A stretch of DNA of 64,000 nt from Bacillus sp. ZZV12-4809 (GCF_009849585.1 NZ_VCRN01000007.1:1-64000); one strand, 5' to 3'. Shown: positions 1 to 9,124, counted from the first letter of the stretch. Notes: generated by a model from the sequence alone, not told the origin. A program made the numbers and translations.

Positions 1-104
1 GATTCTCTTTTCGGTTTGAACATGCCATCCACCATCCTAAGTAAAATTAATTATATTATATCAAATTAACGCGGTGAATTAATAAAGTTAATGATAAAAG
101 TAAA

Positions 105-152
105 AGCTGTCGAGAGTTTCTCGACAGCCTGACCCTCTTTCTAAAAGAGGGT
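105..152 (-). terminator. double hairpin terminator of the DUF2935 gene
   Basis: Two adjacent perfect hairpins lie just past the DUF2935 stop codon: CCCTCTTT/AAAGAGGG (133-151) and GCTGTCGAGA/TCTCGACAGC (106-128). On the minus strand the second is followed by TTTTACTTTTA. The first also has a TTTT run on the plus strand, so it may also stop transcripts entering from the left. Confidence 0.7.
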
Positions 153-161
153 TTTATGGGA

Positions 162-989
162 TTAAGAATAGGATGGTTTTTTTAAGGAACATTTTGATGC
201 TTCTTCCGCCAGTTCAGGAGCGTAGAAACTCAGCTTTTTAATTAGATAGCAGGCTTCAGGGAAGTGATGTTCGAGAAATCTCAGTGTTGTTTTATTGAGG
301 ATCCTTTTGCCTGCGTATTTCTCGACTATCCCCTTAATGAATTCATTCATTTCAATCACAGTCAGCCCCACATCCCTGGCCAATGCCTGCTGTCGGGGAA
401 ACCATGGCTGCGTAAACCGGAGATATCCTTTCATATGCCGGTTCTGTACCATAAACCCCTGAAAAATCCGGGTATACGTATCTGCCTGTTCATCTACAAA
501 TACCTCTATCGGATCGATTGAGTTTTTCAGAAGAATGATGTGTCCCAGCTGATCCTCCAGCCACAAATCCAGCAAATCAAAAAGAGATAGCGGCGGAGGT
601 ATAAGCCCTTTTGCATAATAAGAAAGCAGGCGTAAATATTCCTGATTTTCACTTAATGTACCGTTAAAATAGGTCGGCGAAAGATTTATATTAATCATGT
701 TATTAATTCTCAGATTCTGAAGTTTTCCTTCAAATTGAAAATAGCCATTTGCAGCCGGCCATATCTCCAGGGCCATTGCAGCAGCTTCCTGTGAGTCTGC
801 AGGTGCTGAAGTTGCTAACTGATTAAGCCTGGTCCAAAGGTTTCTGAAAGCCTGCCTGTAGTCATCCGCTCTTTTTATATACTTGCCTTCTGCCGGCGAA
901 AGATGGTCCCTGACAAATATCGCGTGATCCTCAAGAATCTCCAGCCAAAATGCATGCTCCTCCCACGGCGTCAAAACTATTTCATTCAT
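162..989 (-). CDS. DUF2935 domain protein
   Basis: This 275-residue protein matches the DUF2935 family found in Bacillaceae and clostridia, which is predicted to form two ferritin-like four-helix bundles. The N-terminal EEHAFWLEILEDHAIFVRDH is the family hallmark. A second copy of the fold begins near residue 140 (EDQLGHIILLKNSIDPIEV). There is no signal peptide or membrane segment, so the protein is probably cytosolic. The ATG at 989 follows a GGGGGGAT ribosome site. The gene is monocistronic, with a double-hairpin terminator after its stop. The Glu/His pairs at the start of each bundle could bind metal, but no biochemical role is established for the family and I do not assign one. Confidence 0.85.
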   Translation of the reverse strand: MNEIVLTPWEEHAFWLEILEDHAIFVRDHLSPAEGKYIKRADDYRQAFRNLWTRLNQLATSAPADSQEAAAMALEIWPAANGYFQFEGKLQNLRINNMININLSPTYFNGTLSENQEYLRLLSYYAKGLIPPPLSLFDLLDLWLEDQLGHIILLKNSIDPIEVFVDEQADTYTRIFQGFMVQNRHMKGYLRFTQPWFPRQQALARDVGLTVIEMNEFIKGIVEKYAGKRILNKTTLRFLEHHFPEACYLIKKLSFYAPELAEEASKCSLKKPSYS

Positions 990-1114
990 CCGATCCCCCC
1001 ATCATTATCCTTTTAAATGTATATGCCATTTTAAAGGGAACAAGAAGGCCGGTCCGGATAAAAAGGAAGTAATTTAGAGAAAATAAAGAAGCATTTTATG
1101 AAAGGAGAATCCCA

Positions 1115-1246
1115 ATGACCAAAAAATTCAATAAAGGCAGCAATAACCAAAATTCACCAAGAGGAAATCAATCCTCGATCAGCGGTGATAACAGCAAGGG
1201 CAATAAGAGGAATAAGGATCAAAAAGATAAGACTGATTTGGATTAA
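1115..1246 (+). CDS. small hydrophilic protein, 43 aa
   Basis: This short reading frame begins MTKKFNKGSNNQNSPRGN and ends KDKTDLD. It is very rich in Asn, Lys, Gly, Ser and Asp and has no hydrophobic core, so it is probably disordered. A strong AAAGGAG site sits 7-8 bases before the ATG, and a hairpin terminator begins two bases after the stop. These two signals are the main reason to call it real. The composition recalls small spore or coat-associated Bacillus proteins, but I do not recognise the family and give no function. Confidence 0.6.
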   Translation: MTKKFNKGSNNQNSPRGNQSSISGDNSKGNKRNKDQKDKTDLD

Positions 1247-1247
1247 G

Positions 1248-1279
1248 AAAAAACCGGCTTCACATTGAAGCCGGTTTTT
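1248..1279. terminator. bidirectional terminator
   Basis: The hairpin AAAACCGGCTTCA / TGAAGCCGGTTTT has a CAT loop, with A and T tracts on both sides. It serves the small plus-strand gene and the convergent def gene. Confidence 0.85.
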
Positions 1280-1284
1280 CAATC

Positions 1285-1878
1285 TCAAAAATGATCCATA
1301 ACTGAGTTCTCCGGAATTTTGAACGGGTCGTTTTTATCAATTCGATCATAAAACATTATTCCGTTCAGATGGTCGATTTCATGCTGCATGATGATGGACG
1401 GAATCCCCTTAAACCGGAGTGTCACTTCATCGCCATCAAGATTATGCGCTTTTACTTTAATGCGCTCATAACGGGGCACATATCCTTTTACATCACGGTC
1501 TACAGACAGACAGCCTTCACCCTCAGGAAGAAAAATAACACCAACAGAGTGGCTGATTATTTTCGGGTTAATTACATAATGCTCCTGGGGCTCACCTTTC
1601 TCATTGGTAAAATAAGCAGTAAACATTCGCTTGTTCAGGCCAATTTGGTTAGCGGATAGCCCAATGCCCGGACGCAAACCATATTTCTTTGCAACAGCAG
1701 GGTCCTGGCTGTTCTTCAAATACTGCATCATTGCAATCAGTGTTCCGCGGTCCTCCTCAGTTAAAGGCACTGGCACTTCCTTTGTAACTTCACGGAGAAT
1801 TTGATCACCCTCACGCACAATATCCTTCATTGTAATAGTTGTATCAGCATTAAATTTACTCATAAATAAAAAATTCAT
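1285..1878 (-). CDS. def: peptide deformylase (YkrB/DefB type)
   Basis: This enzyme removes the formyl group from N-terminal formyl-Met of nascent proteins, using a metal ion in the cytosol. All three family motifs are present: GIGLSANQ (motif 1), EGCLSVD with the metal-binding Cys (motif 2), and QHEIDHLNG with two metal-ligand His and the catalytic Glu (motif 3). Length and the conserved tail FYDRIDKNDPFK match the longer YkrB-type enzyme of Bacillus. The start is uncertain. The ATG at 1878 sits only about 3 bases after AAAGG. ATG at 1863, or the ATG of MKDIVREG at 1830, would give N-termini closer to homologues. Confidence 0.93.
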   Translation of the reverse strand: MNFLFMSKFNADTTITMKDIVREGDQILREVTKEVPVPLTEEDRGTLIAMMQYLKNSQDPAVAKKYGLRPGIGLSANQIGLNKRMFTAYFTNEKGEPQEHYVINPKIISHSVGVIFLPEGEGCLSVDRDVKGYVPRYERIKVKAHNLDGDEVTLRFKGIPSIIMQHEIDHLNGIMFYDRIDKNDPFKIPENSVMDHF

Positions 1879-2265
1879 CTACCTTTACTATTAGTGTTTT
1901 GAAAAGCTTCAAGTATTGGGTCATATTTATTATTTCTATGCAAGTGATTGTTTGCAAGTTTTTTCTTGTTTTTATCCTATCAACTTTTAAGCCGAAAACT
2001 GTTTTTATGTTAGCATTCGTGGCAGTGACATGTCCAATCCTTTGGACACAGCCTTATTGTTTTATTTAAATGGCTGTTCCTATTTATTCCTTTTATAATA
2101 AAGATAATAATACTTTTGGATCTTAAGGCATAATCTGCACAAATGTAATCCTATATACCATACGCCTCAAGTCTTAGCTGGAAATAAAACCGCGGCTCAA
2201 TGTGCCTGAATTCGGATTAGCATAAAATAATATTAAGAAACTATTAGGAAAGCAGGGGATTCTCA
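1879..2265. other. 387-bp intergenic region
   Basis: This region lies between divergent def and the DUF4097 gene and presumably holds both promoters. A TATAAT at 2094-2099 is a possible -10 for the plus-strand gene, but its -35 is poor. An inverted repeat TGTCCAA-TCCT-TTGGACA lies at 2031-2048. No gene is visible. Confidence 0.4.
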
Positions 2266-3120
2266 GTGAAAAGGATTTTCGCCATTTTTATTATTTTAAT
2301 CTGTTCATATATGCTCTTTACCGGCGTGAACAGCTTCTTCAGCTTCGGAGGAAGCAATACCGGAGCTTCTCTCAGCAAGAGAACGGATACGATCAGCATT
2401 GATGTATCAAGCTCAGATACCGTCATTATCCCTGATAAGGGAAATGAAGTTAGAGCGGAACTTGACGGTAAAGGGAAAGTGACCGTCAATAAGTCTGGAA
2501 ACGAAATTCGTGTAGAATATAAGAGAAAGTGGCTGGATGGCTTTCAGTTTTTCAATAACAAAAGCAACCTGAGAATCTACATTCCGGAAGATTTCAATAA
2601 GTCCATGTCCATTCATGTAGGTTCCGGCCGTATGAATTTCGCCGGTGAATCCAAGAGCAAGCCTTTTGGGCTTGAGAGCCTGGATGTTAATATGAGCTCG
2701 GGAAAAGTCAGCCTGGCCAACATTAAGACAGATGAATTTGAACACGAAGGCTCATCAGGAATGATGGATGCAGATCATTTATTTGCCCGTTCAGGCGAAA
2801 TAGATATGAGTTCAGGCAAAGTGAAAATCAGAAACTACCAGGGCAAGCTTGACGCTGGGGTCTCATCCGGGCAGCTCGATATAATGGTCGGCAAGCTGAT
2901 TGACTCTATTAAAGTTGAAGCCAGTTCAGGATTTGTCCGCCTTGACTTGCCTGATGATGCTGACTTCACTTTAAAAGGCAAAGCAAGCAGCGGCCATATC
3001 AGCAGCAATTTCGAATTGGAAGATGAAAAACGTGATAAAAATGATATTTCCGGCAGGCATGGATCAGGGAAACATGACATCCGCATTTCTGTATCCAGCG
3101 GGAAAGCCGAAATTAATTAA
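2266..3120 (+). CDS. DUF4097 beta-repeat protein, membrane-anchored (LiaG-like)
   Basis: This 284-residue protein has one N-terminal hydrophobic segment (residues 4-22), then a long stretch of short beta-repeats with the recurring pattern SSGK/SSGQ/SSGE (for example NMSSGKVSL, DMSSGKVKI, VSSGQLDI, ASSGFVRL). That pattern is typical of the DUF4097 family, which includes LiaG in the cell-envelope stress locus of B. subtilis. The protein is probably anchored in the membrane with its beta-helix outside. There is no lipobox Cys. The start is GTG at 2266, after GCAGGGGA. It stands alone with its own terminator; no liaF/liaSR genes are nearby, so a role in envelope stress is only an inference from the family. 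Confidence 0.8.
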   Translation: MKRIFAIFIILICSYMLFTGVNSFFSFGGSNTGASLSKRTDTISIDVSSSDTVIIPDKGNEVRAELDGKGKVTVNKSGNEIRVEYKRKWLDGFQFFNNKSNLRIYIPEDFNKSMSIHVGSGRMNFAGESKSKPFGLESLDVNMSSGKVSLANIKTDEFEHEGSSGMMDADHLFARSGEIDMSSGKVKIRNYQGKLDAGVSSGQLDIMVGKLIDSIKVEASSGFVRLDLPDDADFTLKGKASSGHISSNFELEDEKRDKNDISGRHGSGKHDIRISVSSGKAEIN

Positions 3121-3132
3121 CTGCTGCATTGA

Positions 3133-3158
3133 AGTCCGGGAAACCGGGCTTTTTTTTG
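3133..3158 (+). terminator. Rho-independent terminator
   Basis: A stem GTCCGG / CCGGGC with a GAAA loop is followed by eight T residues. It lies 14 bases after the DUF4097 stop. Confidence 0.85.
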
Positions 3159-3253
3159 AGTATGATATCCATTCAAATAATCCGCTAAAAGAGAAGAATA
3201 CACAATACCAAAAGGACAGGTTCATTGCCGGATGGAAGACAAGCAATCACTTA

Positions 3254-3487
3254 TGTGGATAACTAAAAAAACGGGCAGAATGGGGATAACTTTTTGTCTC
3301 AATCTTGATTATTGTATGTGGATAACTCTATTGAACCTTCGGATTATCCACGCTGTGTGGATGAATTGGACAAAAATCACCTAAAGTTGTGGATACTTCT
3401 GAAAAATTAAAAAAATCAATGAATTAGTTATTCACATTCGAGTTAATGGAAAATACAAAATAAAAATACCCCTCAGACTGTGGATGA
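3254..3487. promoter_or_regulatory. cluster of eight DnaA-box-like sites
   Basis: In a gene-free interval I count eight 9-mers matching TTATNCACA or its complement with at most one mismatch. Perfect matches: 3254-3262 (TGTGGATAA), 3317-3325 (TGTGGATAA) and 3428-3436 (TTATTCACA). One mismatch: 3281-3289, 3344-3352, 3356-3364, 3388-3396 and 3479-3487. Orientation is mixed, mostly complement. DnaA-box clusters away from oriC are known in B. subtilis, where they modulate initiation by binding DnaA. No dnaA, dnaN or other origin gene is nearby, so this is more likely a regulatory cluster than an origin. Confidence 0.75.
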
Positions 3488-3504
3488 AATGGGGATTACT
3501 AGTT

Positions 3505-4503
3505 TCAGCTTAAGCCGATAACGTCGGCCAGCAGTTTGTACGAATTCAGCTTGCCTTGAAAGTCATGAATATTGGTAATGACCATAAACTCATCTGTTCT
3601 GTAGATTTCGCTGAGAGTCTTCAATTCTTCTTTTATTTTTGCCGGAGTACCAACTAACATCCGCTTCCGGTTTTCAGTCATTTTTTCTTTTTCCTCATGT
3701 ATTAGCTGGGTATCTTCAGCTTCAATGCTTGAAATTAGTCTCGTATCTCTCCCTTCTTCAACTGCCAGAAGCCACATATCCTGGCTCAAAGCCAACCTCT
3801 CGGCCTCTTCCTGTGTTTCAGCACACACAACAAAAATGCACACATTTGCTTTCGGCTCAGATAAAGCCACTGAAGGCTGGAATTGACTGAAATATGTATC
3901 CAGTGCCCTCTTTCCATTGTCAGGATTGATAAAGTGCCCATATGTAAAGGCAACTCCATGTTCCGCTGCCAGTCTTGCTCCGCGGTGCGTGATTCCAAGA
4001 AGCCATAATAGGGCAGGATCTTCTGCCTGTGGAAAAGCTTGCACTTGCTGATAAGGATGGCCTTCTGGATGCTCTTTGTGTAAAAATCCCTGCAAATCCC
4101 TAAGCTGTCTCGGAAACTCATTCAGACTTTTCCTTACGCCATCTGTCAGAGCAAGCCGGGTGGATGCAGATCCCCCCGGAGACCTCCCGATGCCCAAATC
4201 GATCCGTCCCGGAAATAGAGTTTGAAGCACATTAAAGTTTTCGGCAATTTTATAAGGACTGTATTGCGGCAAAAGGATTCCGCCTGATCCGACCTTAATG
4301 CGGGTGGTGCCTGATGCAATATGGGAGATAAGAATTTCCGGTGAAGAGCCGGCCATTCCATTCGAATTATGATGCTCAGCTACCCAAAAACGGGTGTAGC
4401 CAAGCTCTTCTGCCACCTGGGCGAGCTTGACTGTTTTACGAAACGTTTCAGCTGCAGAATCCCCTTTTGCCACAACAGATTGATCCAAAACACTAAGCTT
4501 CAT
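3505..4503 (-). CDS. luciferase-like flavin-dependent monooxygenase (YwcH-like)
   Basis: This 332-residue protein belongs to the bacterial luciferase-like (LLM, MsnO8-type) family of FMNH2-dependent oxidoreductases with a TIM-barrel fold. Characteristic segments are MKLSVLDQS at the N-terminus, RFWVAEHHN near residue 50, GSGGILLPQYSPYKIAENF near residue 85 and RIDLGIGRSPGG near residue 115. It closely resembles B. subtilis YwcH. The natural substrate of these proteins is unknown. The start was moved to the ATG at 4503 because AAAGGGGGAG lies 7 bases upstream; the longer frame starting at 4539 would place that site inside the gene. No flavin reductase is adjacent. Confidence 0.88.
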   Translation of the reverse strand: MKLSVLDQSVVAKGDSAAETFRKTVKLAQVAEELGYTRFWVAEHHNSNGMAGSSPEILISHIASGTTRIKVGSGGILLPQYSPYKIAENFNVLQTLFPGRIDLGIGRSPGGSASTRLALTDGVRKSLNEFPRQLRDLQGFLHKEHPEGHPYQQVQAFPQAEDPALLWLLGITHRGARLAAEHGVAFTYGHFINPDNGKRALDTYFSQFQPSVALSEPKANVCIFVVCAETQEEAERLALSQDMWLLAVEEGRDTRLISSIEAEDTQLIHEEKEKMTENRKRMLVGTPAKIKEELKTLSEIYRTDEFMVITNIHDFQGKLNSYKLLADVIGLS

Positions 4504-4644
4504 GAGAACTCCCCCTTTTAATGAAGATGATCTTATCACAAGGGGTGCAGCTTCCTCAACTGTCCCGGCTGCGCAAGCGGTTTATTAGGAAATTCACAGC
4601 CTTTCTGGTAGTATATGAATGATTTTTTTTAAGGAGGAAGGATA

Positions 4645-5361
4645 ATGCATACTTTAAAAGGAAAAACCGCTCTCATCACAGGAGCAGGCCGAGGGATCGG
4701 GCGCGCCGCCGCTATTGCGCTGGCGAAAGAGGGTGTCCATATTGGTTTACTGGGCCGAACGATTGAAAATCTTGAAAAAGTGGCGGAGGAACTTAGCCAG
4801 TACGAGGTGAATGTATCTGCTGCCGCAGCCGATGTTGCAGATCTTGAAGCTGTTTCCCATGCAGTCGAGCATATAAAGTCAGACCTTGGCTCTGTGGATA
4901 TCCTGATTAACAATGCCGGAATTGCCAAGTTCGGCGGGTTCCTGGAGCTATCCCCTGATGAGTGGGAAAGCATCATTCAGGTCAATTTGATGGGTGTTTA
5001 TAATGTTACAAGAGCTGTTCTTCCTGAAATGATTGAACAAAAATCTGGAGACATTATCAACATTGCATCCACAGCCGGCCAAAAAGGAGCGCCTGTCACT
5101 AGTGCATACAGTGCATCCAAATTTGCTGTATTAGGCTTAACAGAGTCCCTGATGCTGGAGGTTCGAAAGCATAATATCCGGGTTAGTGCATTGACTCCAA
5201 GCACGGTTGCCACTGACCTTGCAATTGAAACAAACCTGACGGACGGCAATCCTGAAAAAGTCATGCAGCCTGAAGACCTCGCAGAATTCATGGTAGCACA
5301 GCTGAAATTGAACCCGCGGGTGTTTGTGAAAACTGCCGGCATGTGGTCGACTAATCCATAA
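4645..5361 (+). CDS. yoxD: short-chain dehydrogenase/reductase (YoxD/FabG-like)
   Basis: This 238-residue classical SDR has the NAD(P) motif TGAGRGIG (residues 12-19), NNAG near 91, the catalytic Ser in IASTAG near 140, and YSASK near 154. It resembles B. subtilis YoxD, annotated as a 3-oxoacyl-ACP-reductase-like protein. The RRNPP- or FAS-type partners that would fix a substrate are absent, so only the oxidoreductase class is safe. An AAGGAGGAAGG site precedes the ATG. The gene stands alone, followed by a strong terminator. Confidence 0.88.
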   Translation: MHTLKGKTALITGAGRGIGRAAAIALAKEGVHIGLLGRTIENLEKVAEELSQYEVNVSAAAADVADLEAVSHAVEHIKSDLGSVDILINNAGIAKFGGFLELSPDEWESIIQVNLMGVYNVTRAVLPEMIEQKSGDIINIASTAGQKGAPVTSAYSASKFAVLGLTESLMLEVRKHNIRVSALTPSTVATDLAIETNLTDGNPEKVMQPEDLAEFMVAQLKLNPRVFVKTAGMWSTNP

Positions 5362-5370
5362 ATTTTTGAT

Positions 5371-5406
5371 GAATCCCCAATCGTTTAAGGATTGGGGATC
5401 CTTTTT
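5371..5406 (+). terminator. terminator of the SDR gene
   Basis: A perfect stem AATCCCCAATC / GATTGGGGAT(C) is followed by CCTTTTT. Confidence 0.9.
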
Positions 5407-5415
5407 GAAAGAAAC

Positions 5416-5443
5416 AAAAAGAGACTGCCGTAAAGACAGTCTC
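5416..5443 (-). terminator. terminator of the MMPL gene
   Basis: On the minus strand GAGACTG / CAGTCTC is followed by TTTTTG, just past the MMPL stop. Confidence 0.88.
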
Positions 5444-5451
5444 AGTTTAAG

Positions 5452-8400
5452 TTAATTTGTACTTCTTTTAAACGGCCACCAGTTTGCCTGGCCGAAGTTC
5501 TTGACCATAACTGGAATGAATAAAGGCAGCACAATCAGTGCGTAAAGCATTAATCCAATCAGAACAATAGACGCGATCTGCAATAAAGACAGCATTCCGG
5601 ATGGCATCATTGCCGCGAATGTTCCTCCGAGAATGACCGCAGCTGAAATAATAACCGTACCCATCTTTTTCATGGATAAAAGCATGGCATCTGCGATAGA
5701 AAGGTCACGATATTCATTAAAACGGTCCATTAAGAAAATGCTGTAGTCTACGCCAAGCGCGACCAAAATAACAAATGCAAAGAATGGAACCGCCCAGCTG
5801 ATGCCCGTGTATCCCAGCAGGTTTACGAAAATCGCTTCATTCATTGCCATGCTCGTATAATAGGTTAAAATTAGTGAACCAATTAAATAGATTGGCATGA
5901 TGATAGACCTGAAAAGGAACACAAGGATGATCGAAATGCCCAGAAGCATTAATACGACTGTACGGGAGTAATCCTTATCAGACATTGTGCTCAAATCAGC
6001 ATTGGTGCTTGTAATCCCGCCTACTGCGACAACCGCATTTTCAAGCTTAGTCCCTTTTGCCGCTCTTTCCACAGCATCCTTGATGTCATCGACCTGGTCA
6101 ATGGCTTCGTTGGAATACGGATTTGCTTCAAGAACGACATCCATTGTCATAACTTTGCGATCCTCTGACAAGTAGACATCAAACACCTGGGCAAACTCGT
6201 CATCCTCCAGAACCTCAGGCGGCAAATAGAACCCATCCATATTATCCGACTTCGATAGACCTGCCAGGTAATCCTGTGCAGAACCAAGTCCTTCAGATAC
6301 CTGCTCAAGTCCGTTTGCACTCTGGCCAAGTCCATCTGTCAGCTGACTTATTTGTCCTCCAAGGTCGCCAAATCCGGCAAGAAGCTGCTCCTGGCCACCG
6401 CTGATTCCAGTTAAACCATTTGTCAGCCTAGGAAAATTATCAACAATTTGTCCCTGGCCGTCGGCTAGCTGATTGAGTCCCGCCTGCTGAGCTTCGATTC
6501 CGTCGATTAGCTGCTGGAGGCCTGCAGAAAGCTTTGATTGTTCATTCAGGATCTTACCAAATCCATTATTTGCTTCCTTTAGTCCACCAGTTAACAGATT
6601 CAGTCCTGAATTCAACTCGGTTAAACCGCCTGTAAGCTCACCCAGGTTTGTCTGAATAGCCTGTTTGTAAGTTTGGTAGGTTTGATCTGTTTCTAAGTCA
6701 GCATAATTGGCCTCAAGGTGCTTATACAAGTTATCATTTGCTGTACTTATTTCACCAAGTCCAGAACCCACCTTAACATATCCTGCTTGCAGCTCTGTTA
6801 ACTTATCGTGTGTAACCTGGTAACCATTTAATATTTTTTGGTAATTAGCTGTGAGTTGTTCCACTCCAGCCTTGGATTTTTCCAGCCCATCTTTAATTTG
6901 ATCTGAACCTGCAGATCCCTGACGAATACCATCTTCAATTTTAGCAAGGTTTGTCTGTATTTCACTTAGACCCGACTTGATTTCATTGGTGCCGGAAATC
7001 AAGTCATTGATCCCCTTTGTGGCATTCTGCAGCTCTGGTTCTGATTTTGACAGTTCGCTGCTTGCTTCATTTAAGCCTTCTGAAATTTTGTTTAATCCGT
7101 CTTTTCCTTCTCCTAGGCCTTCTTCAAGCGTCTCCGCTTGTTTGGCTACAAAGAAGTCTTCGATCGGCTCTCCGGTTGGCCTTGTGACAGAACGAACTGT
7201 ATCTACCAAGTCTACTTTCTCAAGCTCCCGGCTAATTTTTTCAGCCAGTCCTACATATTCTGCTGAATCCATTTCCTCATCATTTTTCAAGACGATCTGC
7301 GTCGGCATGGATTCTCCCGGCCCAAAGCTGTCTGCAATAGCATTAAACGCTTTAATGCTATTAACATCTCCACCGATTTCCTCAAGTGAGTTGTAAGAAA
7401 GTTCTCCATCATATGTCACCAGAAACGGCACACAAACGGCCGCTACAATAAGCAAGGCCAGGAATGGGCGAGCAAGCGAGAATCGTCCGACCGTACCCCA
7501 TAGTTTGCTTTCACCATGCTCGGCACTCTTTTTCGATGGCCAAAAAATCTTCTGGCCCAGCACTGCCATAAAGAATGGCACAATCGTAAATAAAGCAATT
7601 AAGAGAATCGCTACACCGATGGCTACAGCTGCTGCTGACTGGTAAAGAATAAACTGTGAGAATCCAATCGCAGCAAACCCGATCATTACAGCCAGGCCGC
7701 TGAAAAATACTGTGCGGCCCGCATTTCGGTATGTTGCCACAATGGCGTCCGCTGTGCTTTCATTATAGGAAAGCTCTTCTTTAAAACGGCTTAGCAGCAG
7801 AATACAATAGTCTGTTCCAATCCCAAACAGAATCGCTACCAGGAAAATCTGGGTATAGTTTGAAATCGGAAAATCCAGCCTGTCTACTAAGAACGCCACA
7901 ATGGATTGTGAAGCAAGATAAGTGAATCCTACTGTCATGAGCGGGATAATCGGCGCAACCACTGATCGGAAAACCAGAAGCAGTACAACCAGAATAAAGA
8001 CGACTGTTATTCCTTCCGTCTTTTTCAATCCTTCCTGCGAACTGTTCATAAGATCCTCATTGATCAGCCATTCACTTGTATAATAGTAATCTACCTTGGC
8101 ATCATCAATCGCACTATATAGCTCTTCACTCAGCTCAGCAGGTTCCCGGTCGTTCCAGCTTACATTGACAGATGCCAGAATAGACTTGCCATCCTCTGAA
8201 ACAAGCTGATCTTTTAAGCTTTTTTCATTAAAATGAGTAAGAATTTCTGTTATGCCCAATTCATTGCTTTTGTCTTCAAGCATGCGGATAGCTTTTTCCG
8301 CTTCTTCGATTTCTTCTCCTGTAAGCTTTTTATCATTATGAAAAACAAGTGCGACCTGGGTCTCATCCCCGCCGCCTTCCTGTTTCTGCACTTCTTGCAT

Positions 8401-8559
8401 GATATCCCCGGCAAGTGTGGAAGAATACTCTTCAGGAACAGTTATTTGACCTTTTTCACGGACAAGATCAGCCATGTTTGGCGCTGCCAGAAACAAACCG
8501 GCAGCCACTGCGATCCATACGACTATGACAAGCCATTTTCTTTTAATAATTGAGTACAC
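5452..8559 (-). CDS. ydgH: MMPL/RND-family membrane transporter (YdgH-like)
   Basis: This 1035-residue protein has one N-terminal membrane helix, a first extracellular domain, a five-helix block (about residues 180-370), a long second extracellular domain (about 390-830) and a C-terminal five-helix block. Both helix blocks carry MMPL/SSD signatures (FLVAILFGIGTDYCILLLSRF; FVILVALGVDYSIFLMDRF). The second external domain is largely a repeated GL..L/I..G pattern (GLNEASSELSK, GLQQLIDGIEAQ, GLTGISGGQEQL), predicted to form a long coiled coil. Such proteins export lipids, surfactants or drugs using the proton gradient. The GTG start at 8559 follows GGGGGAT. With the MarR gene upstream it matches the ydgG-ydgH pair. 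Confidence 0.88.
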   Translation of the reverse strand: MYSIIKRKWLVIVVWIAVAAGLFLAAPNMADLVREKGQITVPEEYSSTLAGDIMQEVQKQEGGGDETQVALVFHNDKKLTGEEIEEAEKAIRMLEDKSNELGITEILTHFNEKSLKDQLVSEDGKSILASVNVSWNDREPAELSEELYSAIDDAKVDYYYTSEWLINEDLMNSSQEGLKKTEGITVVFILVVLLLVFRSVVAPIIPLMTVGFTYLASQSIVAFLVDRLDFPISNYTQIFLVAILFGIGTDYCILLLSRFKEELSYNESTADAIVATYRNAGRTVFFSGLAVMIGFAAIGFSQFILYQSAAAVAIGVAILLIALFTIVPFFMAVLGQKIFWPSKKSAEHGESKLWGTVGRFSLARPFLALLIVAAVCVPFLVTYDGELSYNSLEEIGGDVNSIKAFNAIADSFGPGESMPTQIVLKNDEEMDSAEYVGLAEKISRELEKVDLVDTVRSVTRPTGEPIEDFFVAKQAETLEEGLGEGKDGLNKISEGLNEASSELSKSEPELQNATKGINDLISGTNEIKSGLSEIQTNLAKIEDGIRQGSAGSDQIKDGLEKSKAGVEQLTANYQKILNGYQVTHDKLTELQAGYVKVGSGLGEISTANDNLYKHLEANYADLETDQTYQTYKQAIQTNLGELTGGLTELNSGLNLLTGGLKEANNGFGKILNEQSKLSAGLQQLIDGIEAQQAGLNQLADGQGQIVDNFPRLTNGLTGISGGQEQLLAGFGDLGGQISQLTDGLGQSANGLEQVSEGLGSAQDYLAGLSKSDNMDGFYLPPEVLEDDEFAQVFDVYLSEDRKVMTMDVVLEANPYSNEAIDQVDDIKDAVERAAKGTKLENAVVAVGGITSTNADLSTMSDKDYSRTVVLMLLGISIILVFLFRSIIMPIYLIGSLILTYYTSMAMNEAIFVNLLGYTGISWAVPFFAFVILVALGVDYSIFLMDRFNEYRDLSIADAMLLSMKKMGTVIISAAVILGGTFAAMMPSGMLSLLQIASIVLIGLMLYALIVLPLFIPVMVKNFGQANWWPFKRSTN

Positions 8560-8674
8560 TATTTAATCCCCCGTTTTGTTTTCTGATAATGCAGAGAGGG
8601 CTTCCTCTCTGCTGATCGTTAGTTGAACCCATTGGTGACTCTTCGATGAGTGCCTGCGTCTAAAAGCGGGAATA

Positions 8675-9124
8675 TTACTGCCCGTTTGATTGCGATAGGA
8701 CTTTATCCAGTTTTTCAAAGGTTTCAATGAACTGCTGTATTTCGGTCTGTTCAAATTTATTTATCAGCGATTCTACCAGGATATGAATCTTTTCTTCTGC
8801 TCTCATGTAAAGCTCATTCCCTTTTTCGGTAAGTGTCAGATAGACGACTCTGCGATCATTTTCATCACGTGTCCGCTGAATCAGACCTTTTTCCCACATA
8901 CGAGTAATCATTGCTGTAATCGCGCTCTTTTTTACATCGAACACTTCCGCAAGCTCTGACGAAGTACAGGAACCTGCCCGGTTTATGTACCTCAAGGTAA
9001 AATGCTGATCATTGGTCAGGTCGCTGCCAATCTGATTTTTCACAAGTGATGCAGCCTTTTTCTCAACAGAAAAAGAAACGGAAATATACCGGTCGACCAA
9101 ATTCTTAATGTCAGGCACACTCAT
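8675..9124 (-). CDS. ydgG: MarR-family transcriptional regulator (YdgG-like)
   Basis: This 149-residue winged-helix regulator has the MarR core: a recognition-helix region FDVKKSAITAMITRMWEKGLIQR (shown here only as its span, residues 63-85) and a wing with the conserved DENDRRVVYLTLTEKG. It is the first gene of a two-gene operon with the MMPL transporter 115 bases downstream, so it probably represses that exporter and is relieved by a transported or toxic ligand. The ATG at 9124 follows GAGGTG. A 15-bp perfect palindrome 47 bases upstream is the likely autoregulatory operator. Confidence 0.88.
   Translation of the reverse strand: MSVPDIKNLVDRYISVSFSVEKKAASLVKNQIGSDLTNDQHFTLRYINRAGSCTSSELAEVFDVKKSAITAMITRMWEKGLIQRTRDENDRRVVYLTLTEKGNELYMRAEEKIHILVESLINKFEQTEIQQFIETFEKLDKVLSQSNGQ

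Noticed and set aside
3254..3487. Chromosomal origin (oriC)
   Set aside because: No dnaA, dnaN, rnpA or rpmH nearby and no clear AT-rich unwinding repeat; a regulatory cluster fits better.
6977..7396. 139-codon plus-strand frame inside the MMPL gene
   Set aside because: Ser/Pro-rich antisense of the coiled-coil region; no start signal and no family match.
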